This document shows, piece by piece, positions 1-8,109 of a DNA stretch of 64,000 nt. The DNA lies in the NCBI GenBank assembly GCA_964291635.2, contig OZ219890.1, positions 992,001 through 1,056,000 on the forward strand, in the 5' to 3' direction. A program made the translations under genes and the position numbers. The stretch is from JAPPHA01 sp964291635 (GTDB taxonomy: Bacteria; Pseudomonadota; Alphaproteobacteria; Rhodobacterales; Rhodobacteraceae). The notes beneath the pieces are model-generated. The model had not been told where the DNA came from. It searched no databases and saw only the letters and a list, made by a program, of their open reading frames with translations. Position 1 is the first letter of the stretch; each line of letters starts with the position of its first letter.

Positions 1-231
1 AAAATCCGATTGCCGCAGGCCCGTTTCCTCCATGTAGGTCTTAATGAATTCGACAGGACTGAGCGGTTCGATCGGATGGTTCTTCGCTTCATATGCAGAG
101 ATCAACTCGGTCAGCACGTCAAACCTGTCCGCCTCCGGCGTACCCTCGTCCGGGACATGGTCGAAGTAGGGCTCTACTTCGGCGAGGGCCCACCTGTAGT
201 CCTTTTCCGTTCTGATTGGTCGGATGTCCAT
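1..231 (-). CDS. HigA-like Xre-family antitoxin, cut by window start
   Basis: Antitoxin of a HigBA type II module. These proteins bind the cognate toxin and, through a C-terminal helix-turn-helix, repress their own promoter. The 77 codons visible start MDIRPIRTEKDYRWAL and include EAKNHPIEPLSPVEFIKTYM, the usual N-terminal half of HigA proteins. The helix-turn-helix would lie beyond base 1 of the window. The ATG at 231 lies inside the 3' end of the upstream toxin gene (58-base overlap), so the two are probably translationally coupled. Confidence 0.85.
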   Translation of the reverse strand, partial: MDIRPIRTEKDYRWALAEVEPYFDHVPDEGTPEADRFDVLTELISAYEAKNHPIEPLSPVEFIKTYMEETGLRQSDF

Positions 232-542
232 CTCTTCACCGTCGCTGCATTGATCCTGTCGTACTCTGCATGTGTGCCGACAAACTTGACGTACCCACGA
301 TTACGCTCAAATGCGAATGCAATGATGACCCGGTACTTGTTGCCTGACACATTGAAAATGGCCCGGATGCCATTCCCTTCGCCACGAACGAAGTCAACTC
401 CAGAGCCAAAGGCATCCCTTATCTCCTGCGGTCCGCCCCAGTTCCGTGAGGTCAACCGGCTATACAAGGCCCGCAGCGGCCTTTCGGCCTGCGGGTGCTT
501 CCACCAAAATTCGCGAAAAGTGCTTCGTGCGATGAGGTTCAT
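174..542 (-). CDS. HigB-type mRNA interferase toxin
   Basis: HigB toxins are ribosome-dependent endoribonucleases of the RelE fold. This 122-residue protein opens MNLIARSTFREFWWKHPQAE and keeps the family core NVSGNKYRVIIAFAFERN followed by VKFVGTHAEYDRINAATV, a near-textbook HigB. The C-terminal tail (about 20 residues, basic) is longer than usual and overlaps the antitoxin start at 231. Toxin-before-antitoxin order is typical for HigBA. I see no damage. The function is known for the family; here it is inferred from sequence. Confidence 0.88.
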   Translation of the reverse strand: MNLIARSTFREFWWKHPQAERPLRALYSRLTSRNWGGPQEIRDAFGSGVDFVRGEGNGIRAIFNVSGNKYRVIIAFAFERNRGYVKFVGTHAEYDRINAATVKRWTSDQSERKRTTGGPSPK

Positions 543-1149
543 CCTCGCATGCTCCTCTTCTCGAACCTGACGGATAAATTACATGCAACTCAACATTACG
601 CGGGTAGATAACAAACATCTGCGTTTCTGAATTCTGATCTGGATATCGTTTCGTCAGGCTCTCGAGGGGCTTTGCGTTTGGAATTGCCGTTGCCACATAT
701 TCTTCCCATATTGGGAAGTCAAGGCAATTCATTGACGTCGACCGGTTTTGTTCTGCTGTTTCATTGCAGGTCGCCCCCATGCTACCCAATCTTCGGGATC
801 GAATGGCTTCTTCCCACTCGTTTTGACGGAAAGCGTGCGTTCTGAATTTGCCACTCTTGCCAAGCAAACGGCGCTCAATTTCGCCATTATCAAGCGTATC
901 TCCCGTGGTCATCACTGCGGCACCAGACGTTAGCCGTAGGAAATGTCCAACCGGAAAATCGTCGTCGCCCATGCCTTGTGCCGCCCCCTCCAAAATCGTT
1001 CTTCCCGTCCACGGATTGCCGGCATAATTCATGTAGCTTGGATTGGTTCGGGGGACATGCGAAATCCACTCGACAAGATTGACCCGGTCGGGGAGAAATC
1101 CGGCGGGATCCACTTGCGGACCGGCGTTTTCACCCTCAACGACAATCAT
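460..1149 (-). CDS. Hypothetical protein, uncertain
   Basis: I do not recognise this reading frame. From the ATG at 1149 it reads MIVVEGENAGPQVDPAGFLP and runs about 229 codons, ending inside the HigB gene in another frame; the last 25 or so codons are therefore doubtful. No Shine-Dalgarno sequence is visible before 1149, and three AAACGGAA repeats lie just upstream. It has no clear membrane segment or known motif. It may be a real orphan gene or a chance frame in a stretch that otherwise contains nothing. Confidence 0.3.
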   Translation of the reverse strand: MIVVEGENAGPQVDPAGFLPDRVNLVEWISHVPRTNPSYMNYAGNPWTGRTILEGAAQGMGDDDFPVGHFLRLTSGAAVMTTGDTLDNGEIERRLLGKSGKFRTHAFRQNEWEEAIRSRRLGSMGATCNETAEQNRSTSMNCLDFPIWEEYVATAIPNAKPLESLTKRYPDQNSETQMFVIYPRNVELHVIYPSGSRRGACEDEPHRTKHFSRILVEAPAGRKAAAGLV

Positions 1150-1150
1150 T

Positions 1151-1180
1151 AAACGGAACTTCAAACGGAACAAAACGGAA
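1151..1180. repeat. Three short direct repeats AAACGGAA
   Basis: AAACGGAA occurs at 1151-1158, 1163-1170 and 1173-1180. The block sits between a possible minus-strand gene start (1149) and the IS1634-family element. A protein-binding site or IS flank are both possible; nothing decides it. Confidence 0.5.
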
Positions 1181-1323
1181 TCATCGGTGAGAAAATCGTT
1201 GAATTAGATTCACTTACGCGGATTCCGGAAGAGGGGATTCCGGACAATTGTTCCCATGTAAATGCAGGATAAATCCATTTTCCTCATTGACACAGCGTGT
1301 TTAACAGACCATACTCCGTTCCC

Positions 1324-3099
1324 ATGGCTCTCAACGTCGAGCGCATCCCAAACAGGGGCGGACGCCCCACCGTCCTCATCCGCGAAGCCTGGCGCGAAGG
1401 CAAACGCATCAAAAAACGCACCCGCGCCAACCTCACCGGCCTGCCCGAACACATCGTCAGCGGCATCGATACCCTCCTCAGGGGCGGTGTCGCCGTCCGC
1501 AACCTCAACGACGTCTTCGCCATCAAGAGGGCGGTTCCCCACGGCCACGTGGCGGCGGTGTTGGGAACGTTCCGGTCCCTGGGCCTGGTCCGCATCCTCG
1601 GCCGCAAGGCAGAGCGCATGCGGGATCTCGCCGTCGCCGCCATTGTCGCGCGCATCGTCGATCCCGCCTCCAAGCTCGCCACCGCCCGGGCGCTGTCGCC
1701 CGAGACCGCATCCACCAGCCTCGGGGCCGTGCTCGGGCTCGGCCCCGTCACCGGCAACGAGATGCTGGCCATGCTCGACTGGCTGCTGAAGCGCCAGCCC
1801 TGGATCGAGAAGAGCCTCGCCAACCGCCACCTCGGGGGCGGCAATACCCTTGTTCTCCATGATGTTTCCAGTTCGTTCCTGGAGGGACGGTGCTGCCCGC
1901 TCGCGGCCTTCGGCCACAACCGCGACGGCAAGACGGGCAAGCAGCAGATCACCTACGGACTGCTCTGTGCCGCGAACGGCTGTCCGGTTGCGGTGGAGGT
2001 GTTTGCCGGCAACACCGGGGATCCCTCCACGGTGGCGTCCCAGGTGGCCCGGGTGCGCACCCGCTTCGGCATCGACCATGTGGCACTGGTGGGCGACCGG
2101 GGGATGATCACCACGGCCCGCATCCGCGAGGATCTCGAGCCGGCGGATCTCGACTGGATCTCGGCCCTCAAGACCGAGGACATCCGCAAGCTCCTGCGTC
2201 CGGCGGGTGCGGACGAGCCGCCGCCGCTCGTTCCCGAGGCCCTGGTTCCCGACGCGGTGGCGGAGGTCACCGGCCCGGACTTTCCCGGCGAGCGGCTGAT
2301 GGTCTGCCTGAACCCGCGGTTGCGGGAGGAACGGGCCCGCAAGCGGGAGGACCTGCTGCTGGCGACGGAAGAGACGCTGGAGACGATTGCGGCGTCGGTG
2401 CGTTCGGGCCGGCTGAAGGGCCGGGAGGCCATCAACCGCAGGGTGGGACGGGATGCCAACCGCCGGAAGGTGGAGAAGCATTTCGAGATCACCGTCACCG
2501 ACGGCGCCATCACCTGGAGCCGGCGTCAGGAACGGATTGCCGCCGAGGGTCGGCTTGACGGGGTCTACGTGATCCGCACCAGCCTTGATCCCGAGGCCAT
2601 CGGGCCGGAGGCGGCGGTGGAGGCGTACAAGTCCCTCGCGCAAGTGGAGCGGGCATTTCGAGTACTCAAGGCATCGCGGCTGGAGATCCGGCCGGTCCAC
2701 GTCTATTCCGGGGACCATGTACGGGCGCATGTGTTCCTGTGCGTGCTGGCCTTCCACGTTGAATGGCATCTCCGCCGTCGCCTGGCGCCGTTACTGTTCG
2801 AGGATGACGACCGTGAGGGCGCCCGGGCACAACGGAATTCACCGGTGGAGCCTGCCAGGGTCTCGAAGAGTGCCAAGGCCAAGGCCGACACCAAACTGAC
2901 CCCCGACGGGCTGCCGGTTCACAGTTTCACGACGCTTCTCGCCGACCTGGCCACGCTGACGCTGAACGAGGTGGCCATACCGGCCCGGCGGGCGTATCGG
3001 TTTCCGCTGATGTCGGAACCGACGCCGCTGCAGACACGGGCATTTCAACTGATGGAGATTGATCCGACCAGGATTGTTCTCAGTACGAGTCCAGCCTGA
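1324..3099 (+). CDS. IS1634-family transposase
   Basis: DDE transposase of the IS1634 branch of the IS4 group, about 591 residues, which is full length. It starts MALNVERIPNRGGRPTVLIR at 1324. An ATG nine codons upstream (1297) is possible, but MALN... is a better fit to the family. Visible core segments are LVLHDVSSSFLEG and FGHNRDGKTGKQQITYGLL (first catalytic region), LVGDRGMITTARI (second) and YKSLAQVERAFRVLK (third, with the catalytic Glu). No frameshift is visible, so it may be active. I could not define the terminal inverted repeats. GGATTCCGGA occurs twice upstream (1220-1229 and 1235-1244). Confidence 0.9.
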   Translation: MALNVERIPNRGGRPTVLIREAWREGKRIKKRTRANLTGLPEHIVSGIDTLLRGGVAVRNLNDVFAIKRAVPHGHVAAVLGTFRSLGLVRILGRKAERMRDLAVAAIVARIVDPASKLATARALSPETASTSLGAVLGLGPVTGNEMLAMLDWLLKRQPWIEKSLANRHLGGGNTLVLHDVSSSFLEGRCCPLAAFGHNRDGKTGKQQITYGLLCAANGCPVAVEVFAGNTGDPSTVASQVARVRTRFGIDHVALVGDRGMITTARIREDLEPADLDWISALKTEDIRKLLRPAGADEPPPLVPEALVPDAVAEVTGPDFPGERLMVCLNPRLREERARKREDLLLATEETLETIAASVRSGRLKGREAINRRVGRDANRRKVEKHFEITVTDGAITWSRRQERIAAEGRLDGVYVIRTSLDPEAIGPEAAVEAYKSLAQVERAFRVLKASRLEIRPVHVYSGDHVRAHVFLCVLAFHVEWHLRRRLAPLLFEDDDREGARAQRNSPVEPARVSKSAKAKADTKLTPDGLPVHSFTTLLADLATLTLNEVAIPARRAYRFPLMSEPTPLQTRAFQLMEIDPTRIVLSTSPA

Positions 3100-3121
3100 T
3101 ATCAGATACTTATCTGATATC
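3098..3121. terminator. Perfect inverted repeat at transposase stop
   Basis: GATATCAGAT and ATCTGATATC form a perfect 10-bp stem with a 4-base loop (ACTT) overlapping the TGA of the IS1634 transposase. It is AT-rich with no immediate T-run, so it may be the IS end or a protein site rather than a strong terminator. Confidence 0.5.
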
Positions 3122-3158
3122 ATTGGATCATTTTTCAAATCTAGTCGTGAAGTTCCGA

Positions 3159-3485
3159 TTAAATTCTGCGCAAAGTATTCAGAAACGGACGAAATTTCCG
3201 AATCAGCCTCCGCTCCATCCGGTTACGCTCTTCCGGCCGCTCCACCGTCCGTGCATGGACATGGCTGGCCCCGAGAAGCTGTGCCGCCGACCATTCTTCG
3301 TGATTGGGAATGTGGTTTGAGAAATCCTCTGTCTGCCCAATGTAATATGCATGCCATCGAAGAACATCTTCGTGGTCTCTCACAAAGCCTGCGAAAATAT
3401 ACAGACCGGCAACTTCGTGCCAATTGGTTTCTTGCGGGTCATACACGGTGAACTCGTATGATCCCCATGCAACTGTATTTTCCAT
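3159..3485 (-). CDS. GIY-YIG domain protein
   Basis: Small (108-residue) stand-alone GIY-YIG nuclease-fold protein. The two short motif strands appear as AGLYIFAGF and AYYIGQTEDF, followed by a GASHVHAR segment and an RNRMERRLIRKFRPFLN tail that carries the conserved Glu of the fold. Members of this single-domain group are common in proteobacterial accessory regions and their role is mostly unknown. It lies downstream of the IS1634 copy, on the other strand, and has no obvious operon partner. Confidence 0.8.
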   Translation of the reverse strand: MENTVAWGSYEFTVYDPQETNWHEVAGLYIFAGFVRDHEDVLRWHAYYIGQTEDFSNHIPNHEEWSAAQLLGASHVHARTVERPEERNRMERRLIRKFRPFLNTLRRI

Positions 3486-3511
3486 GGCTTTTCTTTTGGA
3501 ATAAAGTCACA

Positions 3512-3836
3512 TCAATCTGCGGGGTGTCGTTCCACCTTCACCTGCATCAATTCGATGCCAAAATACGACAACACTGATTCCAGTCTTGGCTGACCGGGGT
3601 TGTCGCAACCCCAACAGGATCGTTCCGGATCGTCGCGATTTCCATATACGCGATACTGCTGACGCCACACGGACGAAGCGTAGTGTTGCAGCGCCTGTTC
3701 GGTGCCACCGACATCAGCCTGCAACGCCCGGTTCAGTTCGAATCCGATACTCTGCGGGTGTCGCACCTGAAGCTCTACGATGTCGGTCTTCGCCTTGGCG
3801 AAGCACAGCGCCTGGCAGGCATGGTCGGCGCGTCCC
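3512..3836 (-). CDS. Hypothetical protein, low support
   Basis: A minus-strand frame of about 108 codons starting MGRADHACQALCFAKAKTDI and ending VKVERHPAD. I do not recognise it. The 5' part lies inside the duplicated sequence block shared with 49.7-50 kb, which argues that only the downstream two thirds are unique here. Composition is coding-like but no domain is visible. Confidence 0.3.
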
Positions 3837-4178
3837 ATGGCGTCAGCGGCACAGAGGGAACCGCCCGAACGGCGGACATCTAATGCGGCTCGTCTCGGCT
3901 CAGATCTGTCGCGTGTGCGACTCCCCACGGTCAAGCCTCCTCTACAGACCTCTACAGCTCGCCGGAACCGGACCTATGCGTCATCGCCGGACTGAATGAT
4001 CCTTATACCCGGAATCCACACGTTTGTCCGTGAAGAGAGTGCGTGTATTTTAGGGAATTGCGTGTGTATTGTATGTTTTTTCGAGGCAACCGACTCCGAA
4101 CTGCCCCGCAGTATCCGAATCAGCCGCCGCACCTGACCCCACACGCCGCGGACCCAAACCGGAAAGGGACGACGCCCG
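3790..4178. repeat. Inverted, diverged copy of the sensor-kinase upstream region
   Basis: This block matches, in opposite orientation, the region just upstream of the intact sensor kinase (about 49571-49970). Shared landmarks are CTGTAGAGG followed by CTGTAGAGGAGGC, the segment GGCGATGACGCAT, TTCCGGGTATAA, TTGTCCGTGA and a hairpin CCGCC...GGCGG ahead of GGTTCCCTC. The two copies differ at many positions, so the duplication is old. Not only the gene but its promoter region was copied. Confidence 0.75.
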
Positions 4179-4430
4179 ATGAATGGCGCCGACGACGTAC
4201 GTGGTGAACTCCAGGCGGTCTGCGAGTGCATCGCCATGCTGAATGCGGCCATTCTTCGGATAAACGTCAGCCTCGACCTCGACACCGCGCTCGGCGAGGT
4301 GGTCGAGAGTGCCCGGGGGGTTCGCCGGGGTGTTGTCATTGCCACCGTCGACGAGGCTGGCGCGCCACTGGGTTTCGTGTTCTCGGGCTTCCCGGGGAAC
4401 GGCAGGAATTCGTCGCCGCGGTCAGGCTCC
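4179..4430 (+). pseudogene. Decayed N-terminus of the GAF sensor kinase
   Basis: The frame starting at 4179 reads MNGADDVRGELQAVCECIAM, then LNAAILRINVSLDLDTALGE and VVESARG. It aligns with the first 75 residues of the intact kinase at 47216-49570 (MNDVDDMRRELEAARERNAA, LNAAILRINASLDLDTVLDE). After a frameshift the match continues as PGERQEF and then fades out near 4430. No GAF core, kinase or receiver part follows. This is a relic of a paralogous kinase gene, with its upstream region also retained. Confidence 0.8.
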
Positions 4431-5730
4431 GACACGCTGGCGTTTCGCGATCGTTCTGGGTGGCGTCTTGCGGCAGCGCGGCCGGCCGCGGTCGGGCTCT
4501 TGAACATGGGGGGCGGCACAACAACATTGGTCCTTCTGTTCCTCTGGCTGCGCATCAAGACGCCTACCTTTGCAGTGCTGGGATCCGGGATTGGCGTTCT
4601 CCTCAGCATCGCATTGCCCCGGCACATTGGCTCGGCCACCCTTGCGACCGGCGAACCACGGGCGGGAACGCGGAAACCGAGGTTGGTGTTAACCCGTCGA
4701 TGCTCCGCGGCCTCTCTGCCCGAAAACGAGCTTGACAGGCCTCGACGCTGATCGGGGCAATGGCCATTTCGACCGGCGTGTGGTGGGCATGGGAAACGAC
4801 CAACCCGAATGAAATCCTCGACGTGAATCTGGACGTGCCGCATGCCACGACCAACAGGAGCCGGGAATGCGTTCCTCGCCTTTGAAAAGTTTGCAACGAG
4901 CGACATGAAGCCAGAAGAACGGCGCACCGCGGCCTCGATAGTCGCGGCATTTGGGGGAACCCGGTACGTCAGGGGGAGCGCGACCGCACGTCTTGGATGG
5001 AACCACCGAATAACCGCCGGTTTAGGCGAACTCCCGTTCAACTTTCTGGTTCGGGCGTGTGGTTGCGACGACGACCCTCTTTCACCAGTGTCCCGAAGCC
5101 GTCTCCAGAATGCCAAACTCCGGCCAGCTCAACGCAGACAAGCGAACGGAAACTGGGCGCGTTCGCGGTTGGCGATCCGTCGATGGTCCCGCGTCTCGAT
5201 CAGGCTCGACAAGGCCGACCAGCTGCTCTGCTACATGGGCCAGGCGCCGATCGGCCCCGATTTCGTCAGCGAGGTCGAGGCGTTCCTGTCCGACACTGGC
5301 ATCGGAGACCGCAGATTCGGGTCCGATGCCGCCGGGTGTCGGCGGTTTTCCAAAAGCGCGGGATCCTGGCGGAAAACCGCGCTTTTTTCGGGACGAATTT
5401 GTTCTCTGATGCGGCCAGATCACGATTTTCTTCGTCTTGAGGGTCGTGACCGCATACCCTCGGGCACCGGACAGGCGTGGGGACGGTGGCTTCGTCCACA
5501 TTCTGTGACGATTCATGCAGCTGGGGACGTTGACAACCGGATCATTGCCAGAGCCGTGACGACAAGACGAGCGACCTGGACGTAGACGACAGAGACAAGA
5601 GGAGTCGAACAATAGGGAAAGAGCGCAATCTCGCAAAAGCGCGGCGAATCGCCAGAATTACGCGCTATTTCACAGCCATCGACACCGGGGACCCCCTGTT
5701 CGTGAGAAAGCTCAGGTCGGGTGTGGAATC
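4431..5730. other. Degenerate stretch without a convincing gene
   Basis: I see no intact gene here. The only coding-like hint is a plus-strand segment around 5215-5340 reading QLLCYMGQAPIGPDFVSEVE followed by AFLSDTGIGDRRFG. It resembles the start of small helix-turn-helix proteins with an 'EAFL-TG---FG' pattern, but no complete protein can be read. A paired hairpin structure at 5342-5388 is described separately. Confidence 0.4.
5342..5388 (+). promoter_or_regulatory. Two mutually exclusive hairpins, attenuator-like
   Basis: GCGGTTTTCC (5342-5351) pairs perfectly with GGAAAACCGC (5371-5380). AAAAGCGCGG (5352-5361) pairs perfectly with CCGCGCTTTT (5377-5386). The two pairings share 5377-5380, so only one can form, and the second is followed by a run of six T. 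This is the geometry of an antiterminator/terminator pair read on the plus strand. It lies in otherwise decayed sequence and its function is inferred only. Confidence 0.4.
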
Positions 5731-5782
5731 GCGTTCAAAATTGACCCACTTTCGGGGTGATTCGCGTTCAAAATTGACCCAC
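5731..5782. repeat. Two direct repeats of an IS21-like end
   Basis: GCGTTCAAAATTGACCCAC occurs at 5731-5749 and again at 5764-5782, 33 bases apart start to start. Multiple short terminal repeats of this type are typical of IS21-family ends. No istA/istB genes are present, so this is a solitary end. Confidence 0.6.
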
Positions 5783-5790
5783 CCCTGATC

Positions 5791-6114
5791 AGATGGAAAC
5801 GACTGCCTCGCAACGATTCAGCGAGGCAGGAGAGATGGTGTCAGTGGGTCACCGAGGACGACATCCGGGCGCTCTGCGCTCTCGCCTCCCACCATGGTTT
5901 CAAGGTCCCCCGGGGACCGCCGGAGATGACCATCGCGGGCTTCGTCGTGCTGACGGGCGGCCTGGCGGGCTTTCATCCCTCGAAGCGCCAGCCGTTACCC
6001 GGCACGCGGAAGCTCTGGGAGGGGGTGAGGTTCCTGTCTCACGCCGTCATCGCCATCCATGCCAAGGAAGAATGGGACAGGAAAACCGAAAAGGAGACGA
6101 GAACCCGGAGTTAA
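5791..6114 (+). pseudogene. C-terminal fragment of an IS4-like transposase
   Basis: Reading from 5791, the frame gives RWCQWVTEDDIRAL then GGLAGFHPSKRQPLPGTRKL and WEGVRFLSHAVIA, ending at a TAA at about 6114. The pattern 'GG(L/F)..-PG...LW-G...L' is the C-terminal end of IS4-type DDE transposases. The catalytic core is missing, and the left boundary falls directly at the IS21-like repeats, suggesting that element truncated it. Confidence 0.6.
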
Positions 6115-6150
6115 GTGTGATAGATTGATAGGGCCGGCGCCCCGAAAGAG
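6105..6150. repeat. IS end shared with 29745-29785 (inverted)
   Basis: CCCGGAGTTAAGTGTGATA followed by GATAGG and GCGCCCCG matches, in inverted orientation, the sequence at 29745-29785 at roughly 85 percent over 41 bases. It includes the stop codon of the transposase fragment, so it marks the right end of one IS type present twice in this window. Confidence 0.7.
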
Positions 6151-6203
6151 AAGGGCCTGAATTTGGATACGGCCCTGACGCACCGTGCAATCGAGCGCCT
6201 GCT

Positions 6204-7196
6204 CTATCGGTCCGCCTTCCCGGCATTCAGCCCGTGATGCTCCCGCACATGTCGGGTCTTCCAGGCGAGCATCGGCATGGCCTCGATTCGGGCACCGATC
6301 TCCGGCGCGATGTCCAGCAGGCCGGCGTCAATTTCGCCGTGATCGAGCACGCCATCGAGAAACGCCCGCTCGTTCGCTGTCAGATCGAACAGAAAGGCGA
6401 ATCTTTCGCGACAAAGCGCAACGGTCTCCTCGATCCACGCGTCGACTTCTCCCCCGGCGGTAAATCGATTGCGGGACAGACAGATTGCGAGCTTCTGGCG
6501 AAACTCGCGCGGATCGCTCTCGATGGCGTCGATCGACCTGGTGCGCCAGTCGCGGCGCCCACTGGCGCCCATGGCCAGCACGGCAGCCTTGATCCGGATC
6601 CAGTCGAGTCCATCGATGGAAAGGATACGCCGCGCGTCGAACAGATCGCGGGCTGCATGCCTGTCAATGAGCGCGACTAGCTTGCCGGCGACGATTTCGT
6701 GGAGGTCGAGGACGAGAACGTCCTTCGCCCGCATGCCACCCAGGGGAAGAGACTCCATGCGCGCCATGCCGAACAGCGGCTGGCGCGCCATGTAGTTCAC
6801 GTCGACCTCCAAGGTGGCGTTGCCGCCGAGCGCCGAGGCGTAACGGGCCAGCCACTTGCCGCCAGCATGCTCGTCGGGCCTGCGGCCAATGCCGTATCCT
6901 TGGGACGTGAGGAGACGGTCGAGCGCAGCGTCGACGTCGGGGCGTTCGGCTTCCATTGCGGCCCGGTCGAGCGCGCCGACATAGTTCAGGTCGATATCGA
7001 CCGAGAGCCGGTCGATATCGAGGTGGAAGAGGTTGAGCGCCGTCCCGCCCTTGAGGACGAGACGATCCGCCAGGACCCGATCCCCCGCGATCTCCTGCAG
7101 CAGGTTCAGGAGCCGCAGCACCTTCTCCAGCGTGCCGGCCTGGTGACCGGTCTCGTCGGCGAGGCGCTGCAGGGTCTGGACGGACGGCGCCGCCAT
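6204..7196 (-). CDS. abiEii: AbiEii/AbiGii-type nucleotidyltransferase toxin (pair 1)
   Basis: Toxin of a type IV abortive-infection TA system. AbiEii-like proteins are nucleotidyltransferases; characterised relatives (MenT) modify tRNA acceptor ends. The 330-residue protein shows LVLKGGTALNLFHLDIDRLS followed by VDIDLNYVG, the nucleotidyltransferase G-G/T-x-D-x-D signature, and later KDVLVLDLHEIVAGKLVALI with RHAARDLFDARR, the conserved second half. Length is normal. Its ATG (7196) directly abuts the TAG of the upstream AbiEi gene, so expression should be coupled. No frameshift is seen: this pair appears intact. Confidence 0.92.
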   Translation of the reverse strand: MAAPSVQTLQRLADETGHQAGTLEKVLRLLNLLQEIAGDRVLADRLVLKGGTALNLFHLDIDRLSVDIDLNYVGALDRAAMEAERPDVDAALDRLLTSQGYGIGRRPDEHAGGKWLARYASALGGNATLEVDVNYMARQPLFGMARMESLPLGGMRAKDVLVLDLHEIVAGKLVALIDRHAARDLFDARRILSIDGLDWIRIKAAVLAMGASGRRDWRTRSIDAIESDPREFRQKLAICLSRNRFTAGGEVDAWIEETVALCRERFAFLFDLTANERAFLDGVLDHGEIDAGLLDIAPEIGARIEAMPMLAWKTRHVREHHGLNAGKADR

Positions 7197-7991
7197 CTAC
7201 AGGCCCTCGAAACGGCGTTCGATGACGTCGACGGGGAGAATGACGTTCCAGTCCTGGGCTGTCTTTCCCTCACCCGATTTGGTGCCAAGAACATATCGGG
7301 GCTGACGCGGCATGAGTGCGCGAAGCTCCTCGAGCACAGCATCCGGGACGCCTAGCCGGCTCTGCTCGCGCTCCAGCCAGAAGCCCATGGCGCCGGCGGC
7401 GGTGGCCTTGCCGCGCGCGCGCACGTGCCGGACCAGCTCCAGGGCGTCGATCCGCACCACCAGATCCAGGGAGTTGAAGAGTTCCTCCGCGCCCCCGGCG
7501 AGATCGTAACGGTCGAACAGATCGGCGATCGTCCGCTCGATCGTCGTCACCCTGACCTCCTGCCCCAGTCGGTCGACCGCCGTGACGCCATCCGGAGGCG
7601 CGAAACCGCGCGGCGGCCTGACGAACCGGCAGGCGAAACCGGCCGCCTCGAACATGCCGGGTTCTCCCTCCGCGATGACCTGCACGTCATGCTCCTCCGT
7701 ATAGGCGTAGCCTTGCAACTCAAGGGCCGAGTGATAGGCGATCGTGCCGCCAAGGCGCAGACGGGAGGCGGCGAGGAAGCGGTCAACTGACCATGTTGCG
7801 GCGTCGGCATGCTTGGGCACCGAGGCGAAGACGCCACGGGCGATGCGCCGGATGTTGCCGGCCTGGAGATGCTGGGCGAGCATCGCCGTGACGACCCTGT
7901 CCTGAGGGCGGCGGCCAACGGCCGCGGCATATTCCTCCCGGCGAAAGACCGGGTTGGCGCTGAAGAAGGGCGCGGAAAGGAGCCGGGACAT
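7197..7991 (-). CDS. abiEi: AbiEi-type antitoxin/transcriptional repressor (pair 1)
   Basis: Antitoxin partner of the AbiEii gene that follows with zero spacing. AbiEi proteins carry an N-terminal winged helix that represses the operon and a C-terminal antitoxin domain. Here the winged-helix portion is AVGRRPQDRVVTAMLAQHLQ with GNIRRIARGVFASVPKHAD. The C-terminal domain has TIAYHSALELQGYAY and VRVTTIERTIADLFDRYDLA, both characteristic. It is 264 residues and complete. An AT-rich inverted repeat lies just upstream. Confidence 0.9.
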   Translation of the reverse strand: MSRLLSAPFFSANPVFRREEYAAAVGRRPQDRVVTAMLAQHLQAGNIRRIARGVFASVPKHADAATWSVDRFLAASRLRLGGTIAYHSALELQGYAYTEEHDVQVIAEGEPGMFEAAGFACRFVRPPRGFAPPDGVTAVDRLGQEVRVTTIERTIADLFDRYDLAGGAEELFNSLDLVVRIDALELVRHVRARGKATAAGAMGFWLEREQSRLGVPDAVLEELRALMPRQPRYVLGTKSGEGKTAQDWNVILPVDVIERRFEGL

Positions 7992-8012
7992 GACGATTCG
8001 AGAGACTCTTCG

Positions 8013-8036
8013 ATATATTAGATGATAACAATATAT
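8013..8036 (-). promoter_or_regulatory. AT-rich inverted repeat upstream of abiE pair 1
   Basis: ATATATT (8013-8019) and AATATAT (8030-8036) flank 10 bases just upstream of the abiEi start at 7991, in a conspicuously AT-rich segment. AbiEi proteins repress their own operons by binding inverted repeats, so this is a candidate operator/promoter; assignment is by position only. Confidence 0.4.
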
Positions 8037-8109
8037 GAACTATAGTTTCAGGCGTCAATGTTGAAGTTAGCGGCATCGACCATATTCTCTCCTGCGCGGG
8101 CTCCTTCTG

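Noticed and set aside
1210..2769. 519-codon minus-strand frame
   Set aside because: Antisense shadow of the IS1634 transposase; low-complexity His/Arg/Gly-rich translation and no domain.
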